From Sialis fuliginosa (taxonomy: Eukaryota; Arthropoda; Insecta; Megaloptera; Sialidae), in the NCBI GenBank assembly GCA_961205875.1, contig OY540812.1, forward strand, positions 27,413,098-27,477,097: a stretch of DNA of 64,000 nt, in the 5' to 3' direction. The notes below the pieces were generated by a model that did not search any database, was not told the DNA's origin, and was given only the letters and a program-made list of their open reading frames with translations. Each line of letters starts with the position of its first letter. The first letter of the stretch is position 1. Both the position numbers and the translations under genes were made by a program. This document shows positions 1 to 11,585 of the stretch, piece by piece.

Positions 1-229
1 ATGATAACATCTCTTTCAGCATTTTTCATAATGACTAGGACTTAATCTTTTGTAACAGACGCGTTCTTTTGAAATACGCGATAAGAGATTATTAGTTCAG
101 AATTAGTAATATCTTTATCGTAATCAATCTTTCTTTTTGACGCCTACAGACTTTTTATCTCTTCCTACATATACGGGGTGGCCCATTTCAAAATGTACGG
201 CTAAATATTTAATATTATCTATATTATCT
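1..229. other. AT-rich flank, nothing recognised
   Basis: No coding signal, repeat boundary or RNA gene was recognised. Confidence 0.5.
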
Positions 230-1118
230 ATACGTATAGTATAAAACAATGTCCCTCGCTGCATGTGTCTGTCTGTCTGTGCAAGATTTTCTAATTAACT
301 ACTGAACGAATTTTTTCACTTTTTCACTCTGAGTTTGTTGCGAGAGATGGTGGCGAATGGTCAATTTTATCAAAACAACCAACAAATAATATTAATTTTT
401 GTTAAATTTTTTAAAGTATTTTCTGTTTCTTATTTGTTCTGGTAATAGTTCAATCCTTAAAATTTATGGTGCAAGTTGATTTATATTATTTTTTAAGTTT
501 ATGCTTTATAAAATAAAAAAATATAAAATATAAATATAAATAGTACCTTAGGGATAATAAGGCCCACCTAATTTAAGATTGAGCTTTTTATTATTTATTA
601 CAATTTATGATCACATACCTCTTTTGTTCTAGATTGGTAGGTATGTAGTTTTTATTTACTAATACTTAGTTCTATAAAAAAATCATCTATAACGAAAAAA
701 TAACGTGGTTTGTCGAGAGTTTAGCAGCTGCATCGGTACGTTATGGATAAAAAAATAAATATTAAAATAAAATTATTAATTGTTTATTTATTAGCTCTAA
801 TTAAACAAATATTACGCCAAATGTTGATTAAAACATAGTTCCCATGCAATATAAAATTATAATTATCTGAAAAAGCCTAATTTAGTTAAGTTTAAAAAGG
901 CCCAAAGTTACTTTTTTTAGATGTCTTAAAAATGAAAAAAAAGAAATGTTGATTTTCGTATTTCTTTAGATTAATAATAAACCAAAGTTTTCCATTAACA
1001 TAACCTTTTTGATATAAATTACATATTACTCTAAATATAGCAATTTTAATTAAGGTGGACCTTATTTGCCTCCATGACCTTATATTATATTATACCTACA
1101 CTGGATCCAATGCGCTAG
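230..1118 (+). mobile_element. Helitron-like non-autonomous element, 3' end in CTAG|T
   Basis: The left part (about 235-330) has the phrase ATAAAACAATGTCCCTCGCTG followed by TGTCTGTCTGTC and ACTACTGAACG, an arrangement I know from insect Helitron families. The right end reads GGATCCAATGCGCTAG|T at 1105-1119, matching the 3' terminus of the element ending at 4922. The 5' boundary is approximate. A separate inverted-repeat element (about 556-1066) sits inside it. Confidence 0.55.
556..1066. mobile_element. Inverted-repeat MITE nested in the Helitron-like element
   Basis: The left end AATAAGGCCCACCTAATTT and the right end AATTAAGGTGGACCTTATT are imperfect inverted repeats of about 26 bp. No coding sequence lies between them. 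The exact target-site duplication is unclear because the flanks are AT-rich. Confidence 0.55.
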
Positions 1119-1393
1119 TTGAACATAAAATATATTGAAATATTGGGTACTGGCACTGTGACGTGCAATATCTGTTCCACATTTGTTTCGCACATTAAAA
1201 TGAAATCTACAATTTATAAAATATAAAAAATGTATTTTATGCTGTTACTGAGATATAATAATTGACGCGCGACACCGCCCGCGTCGTTATATGAAAAACA
1301 TGTGTCGCGACTTATATTAAAATTAGATACTTTATGTAATATGGTCTAAGTGAACTTTACAAAACGTCTATACATATTTTTATGTATGTCTTA

Positions 1394-2060
1394 GGCCCAG
1401 TTTCTCAATATAAGTTTAACTTCAGATTACGTTAAACTTCACCTGAGGTTTAAACTCCACATAATGTCTAGTTTAAACCAATTCAGTTTCTCAATATAAG
1501 TTTAACTCTTGCGCATGCGCAGTAGAGCTTTTTGTTACATTAATCTACAAATTAACTGTACTTTATTTTGTAATACTAAATATATACTATATATATACAA
1601 TTATTGCACTAGTATAACTAAATAATTATAATTATTTAGTAATACTATGTTATTTAATGATAAAATCATAACAAATTATGCTATTATAAAGTTAAACCTC
1701 ATGTGAGGTTTAACTTTTTTAGTTAAACTTCACATGAGGTTTAACTAATATATGAGCACAATTTCTTATTATTTTATCATTAAATAATTTTAAAAACACA
1801 ATAATTGCAGTAGCATAACTAAATAATTATAATTATTTAGTTATACTATGTTATTTCATGATAAAATCATAACAAATTGTGATATTATAAAGTAAAACTT
1901 AAGATTAACCTAAATATAATTTCAAACTGACAGTTCATCCGTCAGTTAAAAGTTAATCTTAAGCTCATAATTTTTAACTGGACATTGAGAAACACATATT
2001 TTGTTTAAACTTTAGTTTAACTGGGACATGGAGTTTAAACTCATATTGAGAAACTGGGCC
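1394..2060. mobile_element. PIF/Harbinger-like MITE with TTA duplication
   Basis: Terminal inverted repeats GGCCCAGTTTCTCAATAT (left) and ATATTGAGAAACTGGGCC (right) are flanked by TTA at 1391-1393 and 2061-2063. The interior is itself built of repeats: a 14-bp AGTTAAACCTCACATGAG-type palindrome at about 1690-1745 and two inverted copies of an AACTAAATAATTATAATT segment. A 3-bp TTA/TAA target and GG.. ends fit PIF/Harbinger. No transposase is present. Confidence 0.8.
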
Positions 2061-2063
2061 TTA

Positions 2064-3437
2064 TAGTTTAAGGTGGAGTATACGGGTTAAAAGGTCCGCG
2101 CGCTCATTTTTTTTCTATCACAGCTAATGTATTTGCTGCTCAGCTTTTATCAGTAATAGTGTGATTATATGTATGCGATTTTAAGGTACAAAAGTTCCAA
2201 GAAGCGTAACATTTGATACATCAAAATTATTTCTATTAAAAACTTCAACGATGTTAAAATGTTCCTCAACTATGCTTGTTATTAAAAATAAAAGTAAAAA
2301 TGAAATTGATGTATCTATGTGACGTCACATTTGCTCCGATTCTCTCCCCCTGCTCGTCACATTATCACGCTAGAAAATATGTTCCCTTCCTCTTATTACC
2401 CACGTATTTTATGGACGACCTCTGGCAAATGAAAAAAAAATCGCTTTAATTTTTAAAATATCGGTATGACTTTATTTTAAATTAAAATTATTTTTAATAT
2501 GCAAATTTTCTTTATAATTTGCCAGAAAACTCTTATACGATACTTTTAGTTATTGTTATAAGTAGGTACTTACTGTGTAAAATCACGCATTTTCACGCAA
2601 ATTAATAATTAATAAAGCCTTCGGTCCTCTCCGGTGCATTTTTGCAAAACTTATCATGAACAAAATAAAATTCTACAGACAGACATGCGCACAGCCGTTA
2701 TGTGGAAAATCACATTTTGAAAGTAGTACACTCGGAATTTTACCTTACCTCGAAAACGATATTTCTACCATATATCGCAACACTTCCATTTTCTTTGTAA
2801 CTTAAAAGTAAAAAGTTCTCTAAGAACAATATTTTCATTAGAGTTCAAAACAACTTTTTATAACCTAAATAAAACAGTTTGAAATAAAACTAAATTTTAA
2901 ATATAATTTACTGTGCTTTAATGTAATAGAAAATCAATTGTGTTAAAAAGCGATAACGTTATGTTATAAACAAAGAAAATTTATTAAACGCCTGTTCATA
3001 TATTGTACTTGATACATATTTCTTTTAATATAATAGCTCCCGACCTCTATAAAAATTTAACGACCAATTCATTAAATGTATTCACATAAACATGTATAAT
3101 ACATATGTATAGAGGAAAAAAAGCAAAACGTTTCAGGAATGGGAGGGTATGTTGACAGTGATTGTTACAAGGTTTATCTAAAAATGATGGATGTTGGCTG
3201 CTTAGGTAGAGATATTTATCTTGTGTGATTTATAACGGAATCCTTTAACTTTAGATTGTAGCATATATAAAGAGGAATCCCAGGGTCGATATTGTAAACC
3301 CGGAGCATAGATGGATGGGTGTGTATAAATAAGAAAATTCTCATGAAATTGTATGGAAATATTGGGAATGTTGTAAATCTTTACAAATAACAATTAAGTT
3401 TATTTTTACTGAAATGTATTGTATAATAAAGAATGTA
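2064..3437. other. AT-rich intergenic sequence, nothing firm
   Basis: No gene recognised. A short ACAGACAGACATGCGCACAG stretch near 2677-2696 recalls Helitron-type insect repeats but has no identifiable ends. Confidence 0.4.
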
Positions 3438-4005
3438 GTCCTCAGTACCTCCACCTTTTTGTAAATTTATTACCATACTTCTGAATCTTCGTGAGTGGCT
3501 TCTTTTTGACGAGTCTAACAACTTTTTTATTTGTAAAAATTCTTACAAATGGGGTATTTTTGAGCGTGCCGTCGCGGGCGACGGACTGGAAAAACGGCCC
3601 AATTTATTTGTCGAACAAAATGACCAATGGATTGTAAAAATAATTATTTAATAATCCTACAAATTTCAGATAGCTGGTAATAAACTATAATAACCTCGTT
3701 ATTTTGATATGTTGGAGGTGGCAGACTAGGTGATACCCCATAATTTTTGCCCGATAATTTTTTTTTTCGATTTTCTCACCATATTATCTTAGTTACAATC
3801 CATTGGTCATTTTGTCCGACAAATATCTTGGGCCATTTTTTAGTCCGCCCGCGCCGCCTGGAAGATTTCGCGGCTGCATGTTCAAAAATGCCCCATTTTT
3901 AAGAATTTTTGTAAATAAAAAAATTGTTAGATTCGTTAAAAAGAAGCCACTCACGAAGTTTCAAAAGAATGTAATAAATTTACAAAAGGTCGAGGTACTG
4001 AGGTC
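3438..4005. mobile_element. Foldback MITE, about 200-bp arms, TA target
   Basis: The left arm (3438-3640) and right arm (3790-4005) are long imperfect inverted repeats. The ends read GTCCTCAGTACCTC and GAGGTACTGAGGTC, each flanked by TA (3436-3437 and 4006-4007). The 70-residue open frame read across the right arm has no family features and is explained by the repeat. Confidence 0.75.
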
Positions 4006-4029
4006 TAATAGTTAGCATGTAAGAAAACT

Positions 4030-4922
4030 CTACAATTACTTGTAATGAGGGTTACTGAATCATATACAAACTCTATCGGCTCGCTCATGTCGTCACCCGC
4101 GTTGTTTTCATTTTGTGAACATTTATATATATATACATATGTATATACAATAATATACATACATACAGTGTATTCCAAGTTGATTAAGATATAGGAAAAT
4201 GTGTGATTGGTGCATTTTGAAATACCGCCACAAAATTTAATAAAATAGTAATTAGTATTTTGTTTTCAAATTTATATCTGCCAAAAAATATTATTATAAT
4301 TTTACCTAGGATGCTTACTTTAATTTCATTAATGTATTTTATTCTTCATTAAAGTTGAAAACAAAATTATGTTGATTAATTTAAAAATTATCAGTTAGTT
4401 TCGGGGCGGCATTTCAAAATGCACCAATCACACATCGTTATATTTGCCCAAAAATTACAACATTTCTAATTGTCTCCATGTTAAATTTCCTATGTCTTAA
4501 TCAACTTGGAATACACTGTATAAATGAATTTTTAATTGTATGAGACCTATAGACTTTGGAACTACTGAACCGATTTCAATGTGGTTTTCATCAATAGTTA
4601 GATAATTTTTCTGTGCATGTTCGTGGCTATTAATATTTTATGAACCTATTTATTTATTTTTTTGATTTTCATACAAATTTCCTGAAAGTTTGAAAATATA
4701 ATTTTACAGGATTTTATCAGTAACTACTGAACGGATCCTATTCCGGTTTTCACTAATGGATATTTTAGGTTTAGGTGTATAAGTTGTGTTTTCAAGAAGT
4801 TGGTAAAAAACAATTCGCTTTGAGCCGTGTGTTGTGGATATGTTGGGTGGGCATGTTGAATAATTTAGGTCAATATAATTTTGTAGATATTAACCCGGGT
4901 AACACCGGGTTCAATGCGCTAG
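4030..4922 (+). mobile_element. Helitron-like element with 3' hairpin and CTAG|T end
   Basis: The 3' end shows the classic Helitron arrangement: a hairpin AACCCGG/CCGGGTT (4892-4898 with 4905-4911), then CAATGCG and CTAG at 4919-4922 followed by T. The interior contains the ACTACTGAACGGATCC phrase seen in other copies. The 5' boundary near 4030 is approximate. A TA-flanked MITE (4166-4518) is inserted in it. Confidence 0.65.
4166..4518. mobile_element. Tc1/mariner-type MITE, TA duplication
   Basis: Perfect 24-bp terminal inverted repeats start CAGTGTATTCCAAGTTGATT and are flanked by TA at 4164-4165 and 4519-4520. The interior pairs further (GTGTGATTGGTGCATTTTGA near the left, its complement near 4411-4430). 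It has no coding capacity and is nested in the Helitron-like element. Confidence 0.85.
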
Positions 4923-4957
4923 TAATTTATAAAATCTAATACGGATGTTTATTCTTG

Positions 4958-5253
4958 TCAATCCATGCTGGTATTATAATTACGAAAGTGTGTCTTTTTT
5001 TGTCTGTTTGTTACCTTTTCACGGCTAAACCGCTGAACCGATCTTGATGAAATTTTGCAGGGAGATAGCTTGCATTCTGAGAAAAAGCATAGGTTACTTT
5101 GTATCCCGAAAAATGTATTAGAAAAAAATGGGTGTGTAACATCTTTACGCATTATAGATTATACTTTTTTGGCATAGACATCTAGCGTGTAAGTATGAAA
5201 CTAAACATAAATTTTTATTACCATGCAGACGAAGTCGCGCGGATAACAGTTAG
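4958..5253 (+). mobile_element. Short Helitron-like (Lep1-type) element
   Basis: About 296 bp. It contains ACGAAAGTGTGTC, then GCTAAACCGCTGAACCGAT and ATGAAATTTTGCAGGGAGAT, and ends GACGAAGTCGCGCGGATAAC with TTAG|T at 5250-5254. This order is that of the short non-autonomous Helitrons widespread in insects. The start at TCAATCC is approximate. Confidence 0.6.
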
Positions 5254-5259
5254 TTTTTT

Positions 5260-5832
5260 GATATTTCTAATTAAGACTCTCGACGAGACACTGTCTTATT
5301 TTATTCTCGTTCCATTTGTATTTAAGGCAAACTTGTCACGGTCTCGATCTTGTTTTGATACGAGAGTGCCTTAAATTCGGACATGACGAGATCGAGACGA
5401 GATGTCTTAAATTTTCACGAAACAGGGCCAGTGGCGTAGATAACTTTTTGCGATGGGGGGTGGGATAGGACCAGGGAAGCTCGGGGGCCCGCAAAATATA
5501 CAAAAAAAAAAAGATTATTATAATTTTGAACTAAATTACGCTTTTTTTTTAGGTCATATAATTATATAAACTGTAGATTGTGTACTCCTTATTACTAAAA
5601 AAAGGTCATTCAATTGAAAATTAAACAATCACTGAAAACCTTTTTTTTACTCTTAATTTAATTTTTTTTTGTCTCAAAGTTAAAAAAAATTTCTTAGAGT
5701 TTTTTCATGGGGGGGGGGATTGATCCCCTTAATCACCCCCCTATCTACACCACTGGACAGGGCTGTCCTTTTAACATTCGAGACCGAGATGTCACGAGAC
5801 TTACCTTACTCTCGTCTCGTGTGCAGCCCTGG
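5260..5832. mobile_element. CTCG/GAGA-rich repeat interrupted by a hAT MITE
   Basis: 5280-5420 and 5764-5832 are rich in CTCGTCTCG, GAGATCGAGAC and related words in both orientations, and the right end reads GCAGCCCTG. The two parts join seamlessly (ACAGGGC|TGTCC) when the hAT element 5429-5755 is removed. The repeat class of the host segment is unknown. Confidence 0.45.
5429..5755. mobile_element. hAT-type MITE, 8-bp duplication (7/8)
   Basis: Ends CAGTGGCGTAGATA and TATCTACACCACTG are inverted and flanked by AACAGGGC (5421-5428) and GACAGGGC (5756-5763). CAGTGGCG-type ends and an 8-bp duplication are hAT hallmarks. The interior is non-coding, with G- and C-rich tracts near both ends. Confidence 0.85.
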
Positions 5833-7109
5833 AATATTTTCCACTTTTGTCAAATTTTCCTCACATTCCCTAATTGTTTAACAGAATAACCAGAGAATGT
5901 GAAGAAAACCCACACCGATAGTAATGTGTGTGATCATACGAACACACGGAAACGAGCAAGCCCGGGGCGTACAACTCGAGAAAAGAAAAAACAACAATTC
6001 TTATGCAAACAATGGAAGCCTGTTGAATTGATATTGAAGTTTTTGTTTAAACTTGTTGAATTCCACAGAGATTAATTTTTTTTCGTGTGGATGTTTTGTG
6101 CTTGTACAAACAGAATGATTTGATTCTGGAGTTAGCTTGACTTCGTTGTCGATTTTGATATGTTAAACGAGGAATGTGCTTGTAAAAATGAATTTTACTT
6201 CGTTACACTGCGGAGAAAGTTTGAAGTAAAAATTAATAAATAATCTTTCAGACATAACTTTTTCGTGTAGGAATTAAATCATTGTGGGGGGGGGGTAGGA
6301 TATTAAGATATGGGGTAAGACACTTTGATATGTAGGTCCTTACTACGTATTTATATAATTTATTTATCTACAAGTAACAGGCAATATCCATTGCTCAATT
6401 GATATTATTTTGTAGTTTTATTGGTTTTAAATAAAGTTTAAGCAATTATTCGTACTTATAAATTATATCTCACTTTAATAGATTTTAAATGTATTAAGAA
6501 ATTAAAAGTTTTATACTTATTATTAAATTAATGAAATATTTTTATGAAAACTAAAAATGGGGGAGAGAGCAATGGTATTCAGGTAAGTACCTACTTGATT
6601 TCTGAAGTTTTTTTAACAAAATTTTCTTTAACCATCCAGTGGTGGCGACCTATTTCTTGACATTAATTATAATTTTTATATAATTTTTTAAGTAATCTTA
6701 ATTTTTTTGGGCTAATACAAAAATGGCAATGCAATTTATCTAGTAAAGCAAAGTTGACTTACGTATGGTATGCGTACCACTAGAAGTAGTTTTTGAAGTT
6801 TTTCTTTTTATTTCGTTATGCACAATTGATTTTTTACATGAAAAACGGCTTTAAAATTTTACTATGTTATGTATTTTTCTAAAAATACTCCTTTCCTTCG
6901 GACCCACTCTTAAAAGTACGCCGCTATTACTTAACACTCAAAAGGGATACACAGTGAATCTTTGTATAATATTTTTATAATAAAAAAAAACATATAAACT
7001 TTGTCAACAATTTTTTTTAAACTGAAAGTAGCAGATAAGATAAATAACATTTTTTCCTCTGTAAGGTTTCGTGTTCGTTATCCGTATCAACTAATTCCTT
7101 TATATTCCT
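5833..7109. other. AT-rich intergenic sequence, nothing recognised
   Basis: Poly-G tracts (for example at about 6284-6293) and A/T runs only. No coding or repeat boundary found. Confidence 0.45.
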
Positions 7110-7115
7110 TTACTT

Positions 7116-7149
7116 GACGTTTCGACTCTTATATTGGAGTCTTCTTCAG
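7116..7149 (-). other. Hammerhead-core-like hairpin motif beside the Penelope-like remnant
   Basis: On the minus strand: CTGAAGAA, then the stem GACTC-CAATATAA-GAGTC, then GAAACGTC. This matches the hammerhead outline C-T-G-A-N-G-A, stem II, G-A-A-A, with one extra base before the stem. The same outline recurs in the foldback elements of this window. Activity is not shown. Confidence 0.4.
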
Positions 7150-7248
7150 AAGTATTTCTAAAACTAGATGTCGAACGAGGTAAACGATAACTCCAGGGTT
7201 TTCGTTACAGCATACCGTGCATATATTTGTGAGAAAGTCACATCCGTC

Positions 7249-7520
7249 AGACAGATAGACACATTAGCACTCAAAGAATATGCCAGCTACACCAAACGCT
7301 ACCATTGGAAAAAAAATCGACAGTAGTAGAACATATGGTAAAATTTATATCAAAATCCTCGCAAAGATTTTAGTCTAAACTCAACAAAGGAGCCATCGAA
7401 ATTAACAGACATCCCGACAACTTCAACCGTGACAAAGGAATAAAACTACCTAAGGCGTGTTTACTAGTCATCCGGAACGACACGCACGAACAGAGACGAC
7501 AGGTATATGTATAAGAACAT
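7249..7520 (+). pseudogene. Penelope-like retroelement, C-terminal coding remnant
   Basis: From 7380 one frame reads LNKGAIEINRHPDNFNRDKG followed by IKLPKAC. This resembles the segment just after the GIY-YIG endonuclease of Penelope-like elements (known pattern: ...EAIEI..HP.NFNRD.G..L..AW). Upstream at about 7310-7340 another frame gives STVVEHMVK, like the S-x-x-x-E-H segment of the same domain, so at least one frameshift separates them. Only this C-terminal fraction is present; no reverse transcriptase motif was found upstream. The flanking minus-strand hairpin motif at 7116-7149 fits the class, since Penelope-like elements are known to carry hammerhead ribozyme motifs in their terminal repeats. 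The family assignment rests on pattern recall. Confidence 0.6.
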
Positions 7521-7682
7521 ACCTACGTGAGATGAGAACACTAGATTCAGCAACATTTTGTGAAGAAGACGTAAGAGTCAAAACGACTAAAAGTACACTC
7601 ACGGAAAAAATTAAAGGACCACTTTAATTTTTCGAAAAAATTTCTCATTTTCAAAGAAGTGCCGATAGGTCAAATATGATCC

Positions 7683-8147
7683 TTTTTTTACTTCCATGTT
7701 CTGAAAGAAATGGAAGTATTGTAATACCAATCGTGTCCGAGAAAATGACAAATTCTGATTGTACTATCTTCAAAACGTAAAGAAAAGTTAATTTCGGCAT
7801 GGCGGCTGTGCGTGTGTCTGTGTGTCCGTGTGTCTGTGTGTCTGTGTGTCAGGATGTAGATTTTTTTTTCGTTTTAACTACTGTAAAAATGTACCGATCT
7901 GAATTATTTTTGGGGAAAATGTTTGTCTCTGTGAGTACTCCAGACCTATTGATTTTGGTGCTAATAGGATTAGGGGTTTTGAAAATATTCTAAATTTTGT
8001 AACTTTTTTCGTCTAAAAAGTGAACATTGCGAGTATTATCTCACTAATTTTGATAAGATTTGGTATATTTGCAATTCAATTGAATCTAAGGTACATTTAT
8101 TATTTGTACGTGCCCAAACAGCCATTAAAGGGGTGAAAAACACATAG
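7683..8147 (+). repeat. Dispersed repeat family A, copy 1
   Basis: Begins with a small hairpin ACTTCCATGTTCTGAAAGAA...GGAAGT. It shares long similarity with 32562-32905 (same strand) and with 39425-39520 (opposite strand, GTAGTACAATTAGAATCTG segment). It includes a GTGTGTCTGTGTGTC-type microsatellite (about 7808-7850), which makes a spurious 64-residue open frame. It abuts the composite element at 8149. Class unknown. Confidence 0.6.
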
Positions 8148-8148
8148 T

Positions 8149-10204
8149 CCAGTAAAGGAAGCATTTTGACAGGAAATTACGAGGGCAAGCAATTTTATGA
8201 TTGATTCTTATAGATTTTGAACCGAAGAATTCGAAAAAAATAACCCGGACTAGCAAAAAGTGGTGCAACACCCTTAAAAATGGGGTTTAAGGTTGAAAAC
8301 CCCATTTCCAACCGTTTTTTCAATTTATCACAAAATCTAAAGCGATGATGGTATATTTTTATGGTTGATATATGTTCAGGACACTCAGACGAATCGATTG
8401 TGACCATATATACTAAATTTGACCAAATATTACCTCTTCCAGAGGGCTTAAAAGACAGAAAAATGCATCTTTTCGGGGAAAATAGTTTAAAAATTAATAA
8501 CTTTTGTTAAAATCATCCAAATGACTCGTAACTAGGCTCAAATTGTTCCTGAAGTTCAAAAGAATAATAATGAACCATAATTTAAAAAAAATATTAATAG
8601 TTTAACCAATAAAAATCGCTAATGTTTAACAGTAAGTAACGTAAATTTTTGAAAAGCTATCTTTTTACTAAAATTTAAATAAAAACATCAGGGTTGAATA
8701 TTTTTTAGTGAAACCAAGGTAGATACCTTCTACTTGTACATAAAAACAAAATGAGACCCCCCAAAATAATATTCAATTATTAGAACGGGTGCAAGTGCGC
8801 TTAGAAATACACTGAATTTTTGTTGTATACAATTAAAAAAATTACATTTTTCCAAATAAAATAATAGATTCAGTCCAGTAATGGAAGCATTTTGACAGGA
8901 AATTAAGAGGGCAAGCAATTTTATGATTGATTCTTATAGATTTTGAACCGGAGAATTCGAAAAAAATAACCCGGACTAACGAAAAGTGGTGCAATACCCT
9001 TAAAAATGGAGTTTAAGGGTGAAAACCCCAAGTCCAACCGCTTTTTCAATTTATCACAAAATCTGAAGCGACGATGGTATATTTTTATCGTTGATATGTG
9101 TTCAGGATACTTAGACGAATTGAATGTGACCACATATACTAAATTTGGCCAAAAATTACCTCTTCCAAAGGGCTTAAAAGACGTAAAAATGCACTTACCC
9201 TTAAACATTAGTGATTTTTATTGGTTAAACTACTAATATTTTTTATAATTATGGTTGGTCATTATTCTTTGGAACTTCAGGAACAATTTGAGCCTAGTAA
9301 CGAGTCATTTGGATGATTTTAACAAAAGTTATTAATTTTTAAACTATTTTCCCCGAAAAGATGCATTTTTACGTCTTTTAAGCCCTTTGAAAGACGTAAT
9401 TTTTGGCCAAATTTAGTATATGTGGTCACAATCGATTCGTCTAAGTATCTTGAACATATATCAATCATAAAATTATATCATCGTTGCTTTAGATTTTGTG
9501 ATAATTTGTAAAAACGTTTGGAAATTGGGTTTTCACCTTTAAACCCGATTTTAAGAGTCTTGCACCACTTTTCGCTAGTCCGGGTTATTTTTTTCGAATT
9601 CTCCGGTTCAAAATCTATAAGAATCAATTCGTTTCACTAAAAAATATTTAACCCTAATGTTTTTATTTAAATTTTAGTAAAAATGTAGTTTTTCCAAAAA
9701 TTACGTTACTTACCCTTAAACATTAGCGATTTTTATTGGTTAAACGATTAATATTTTTTTAAATTATGGTTGGTCATTATTCTTTGTACTTTCAGGAACA
9801 ATTTGACGCTAATTACGAGTCATTTGGATGATTTTAACAGAAGTTATTAATTTTTAAACTATTTTCTCGAAATGATGCATTTTTCTGTCTCTTAAGCCCT
9901 CTGGAAGAGGTAATATTTGGTCAAATTTAGTATATGTGGTCACAATCGATTCGTCTGAGTGTCCTGAACATATATCAACCATAAAAATATACCATCATCG
10001 CTTTAGATTTTGTGATAAATTGAAAAAACGGTTGGAAATGGGGTTTTCACCCTTAAACCCCATTTTTAAGGGTGTTGCACCACTTTTTGCTAGTCCGGGT
10101 TATTTTTTTCGTATTCTCCGGTTCAAAATCTATAAGAATCAATCATAAAATTGCTTGCCCCCTAAATTTCCCTTTTTCTCGCTTTTCACTGCTTCCTTGA
10201 CTGG
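8149..10204. mobile_element. Composite foldback: four related units in + + - - order
   Basis: Unit a (8149-8713, +), unit b (8875-about 9192, +, truncated), unit c (about 9193-9626, -) and unit d (about 9627-10204, -) are clearly related. The outer ends CCAGTAAAGGAAGC and GCTTCCTTGACTGG are inverted. Units carry TAACCCGGACTAGC/GCTAGTCCGGGTTA-type words. A 70-residue frame is open on the minus strand of unit a (8195-8407) and on the plus strand of unit d (9936-10148), differing at one residue; unit b keeps a diverged 95-residue version (8921-9208). No known domain is visible in it. No clear target-site duplication. Confidence 0.7.
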
Positions 10205-10991
10205 GCTAACACTTAAAATTTGAATTTTAAATACTAATTAAAACATCATTAATTCATGTTGCTTTGGAAACAAATGCAACTAAATTCAGATTGTCAAATT
10301 CGTTGTTCTACGAATGTGTATTATGTTTTTGCCATTAAATATTTATATACAAATGGCAATAACTGCTGTAACCGTCGTAAGTATGTATGTTTTTTATGTA
10401 TTACGAAATTTATATTCATAGTAGTAGATTATATTATTAAAATATTTTTCAAAAAATTTATATTTAAAAATTATTTAAAAAGATAGAAAGAACATGGAAG
10501 TCATGTATGGTTCTCCATACCGATATTTAATTATAGGATATGAATCTTGAAGGAAATTTTATCATTTTTCGAATTTAGGGGTATTTTTGTGTTATTAAAC
10601 TTATTTTTGTGACTAAATCGCAGTTTAATAAAAAATAATTTTTTTTTTTTTACAATTTTGAAAGTTACCCACGGGAATGTTTATTTTTATTTTTTAATTT
10701 CAAGGTAACTATTTTGTAGGAAATTTTCTCAGCTTTAAAAATCTTTTTCAAATTTGTTTTAACATTTTTTGGTGTTGCGATATTCGAGTTTGAATGAAAA
10801 AAGTACCAAAATGGTTAGTCGCAAACTGGAATAAACCAATAAGGATCAAGTATTTTGACATGTAACATATTTTCTGACGTCATATCACTGATAGATGTGC
10901 CAAACGCGTTTATTATCGCGTGATAAACAGGTTGAAAATTACAATTTTAATTTTTGTTTATTATAAAAATACTGACTTATTTTGCATAAAA
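10205..10991. other. AT-rich sequence, nothing recognised
   Basis: A 76-residue frame at 10256-10486 is compositionally just AT-rich sequence with Lys, Ile and Phe runs. No other support. Confidence 0.4.
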
Positions 10992-11585
10992 AAATACTTA
11001 TTTAGGTACTTGTCTATTATATGTTCTGCGGTTTGAAAAAACAAAAATCACTAGGAACATAAAGTCAGTAGATCTTGTTGTACTAACAATTTCAATACAT
11101 AATTAATGGATAATTTTTAAGGTATGTATACAGGTATATTTTAGATATTCTGTTGCTAATTATATTATGGAAAGGCGAAGATTTAATCCTACCTAACCTA
11201 ACAGAAACTAGCCAACCCTAAATAAGAACAGTTAACGTGTATATTAAAAAATCACATATACACTTAATATACATGTTAACTGTTCTTATTTAGGGTTGGT
11301 TAGTTTCTGTTAGGTTAGGTAGGATTAATTCTTCGCCTTTTCATTATATAATTAGCAACACAATATTTAAAGTATACCTAAATACATATACCTTCAAATT
11401 ATTAATTAATTAGTTATTTAAAAATATTGAAATTATTAGTACAAACTTTATTCACATTGGCGCTGATCATTTTATTTAATACATGAGACTTGCCTATCTA
11501 CAGTTTTAGTTACTTTATGTTCCCAGTGATTTTAGTTTTTTCAAAACGAAGGGCATATAATAGACAAGTACCCTTATTTAAATAT
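10992..11585. mobile_element. Large imperfect palindrome (about 590 bp)
   Basis: The arms read outward from about 11257 (GTTAACGTGTATATT / AATATACATGTTAAC). Left-arm landmarks AGGCGAAGATTTAATCC, CCTAACCTAACAGAAACT, GAACATAAAGT and TACTTGTCTATTATATG all recur inverted in the right arm to 11585. The right arm has roughly 80 extra bases near 11460-11520, an indel that tells the arms apart. No coding content and no firm target-site duplication. Confidence 0.75.

Noticed and set aside
7799-7993. 64-codon frame beginning with Val/Cys/Ser repeats
   Set aside because: Translation of a GTGTGTCTGTGTGTC microsatellite inside dispersed repeat family A.
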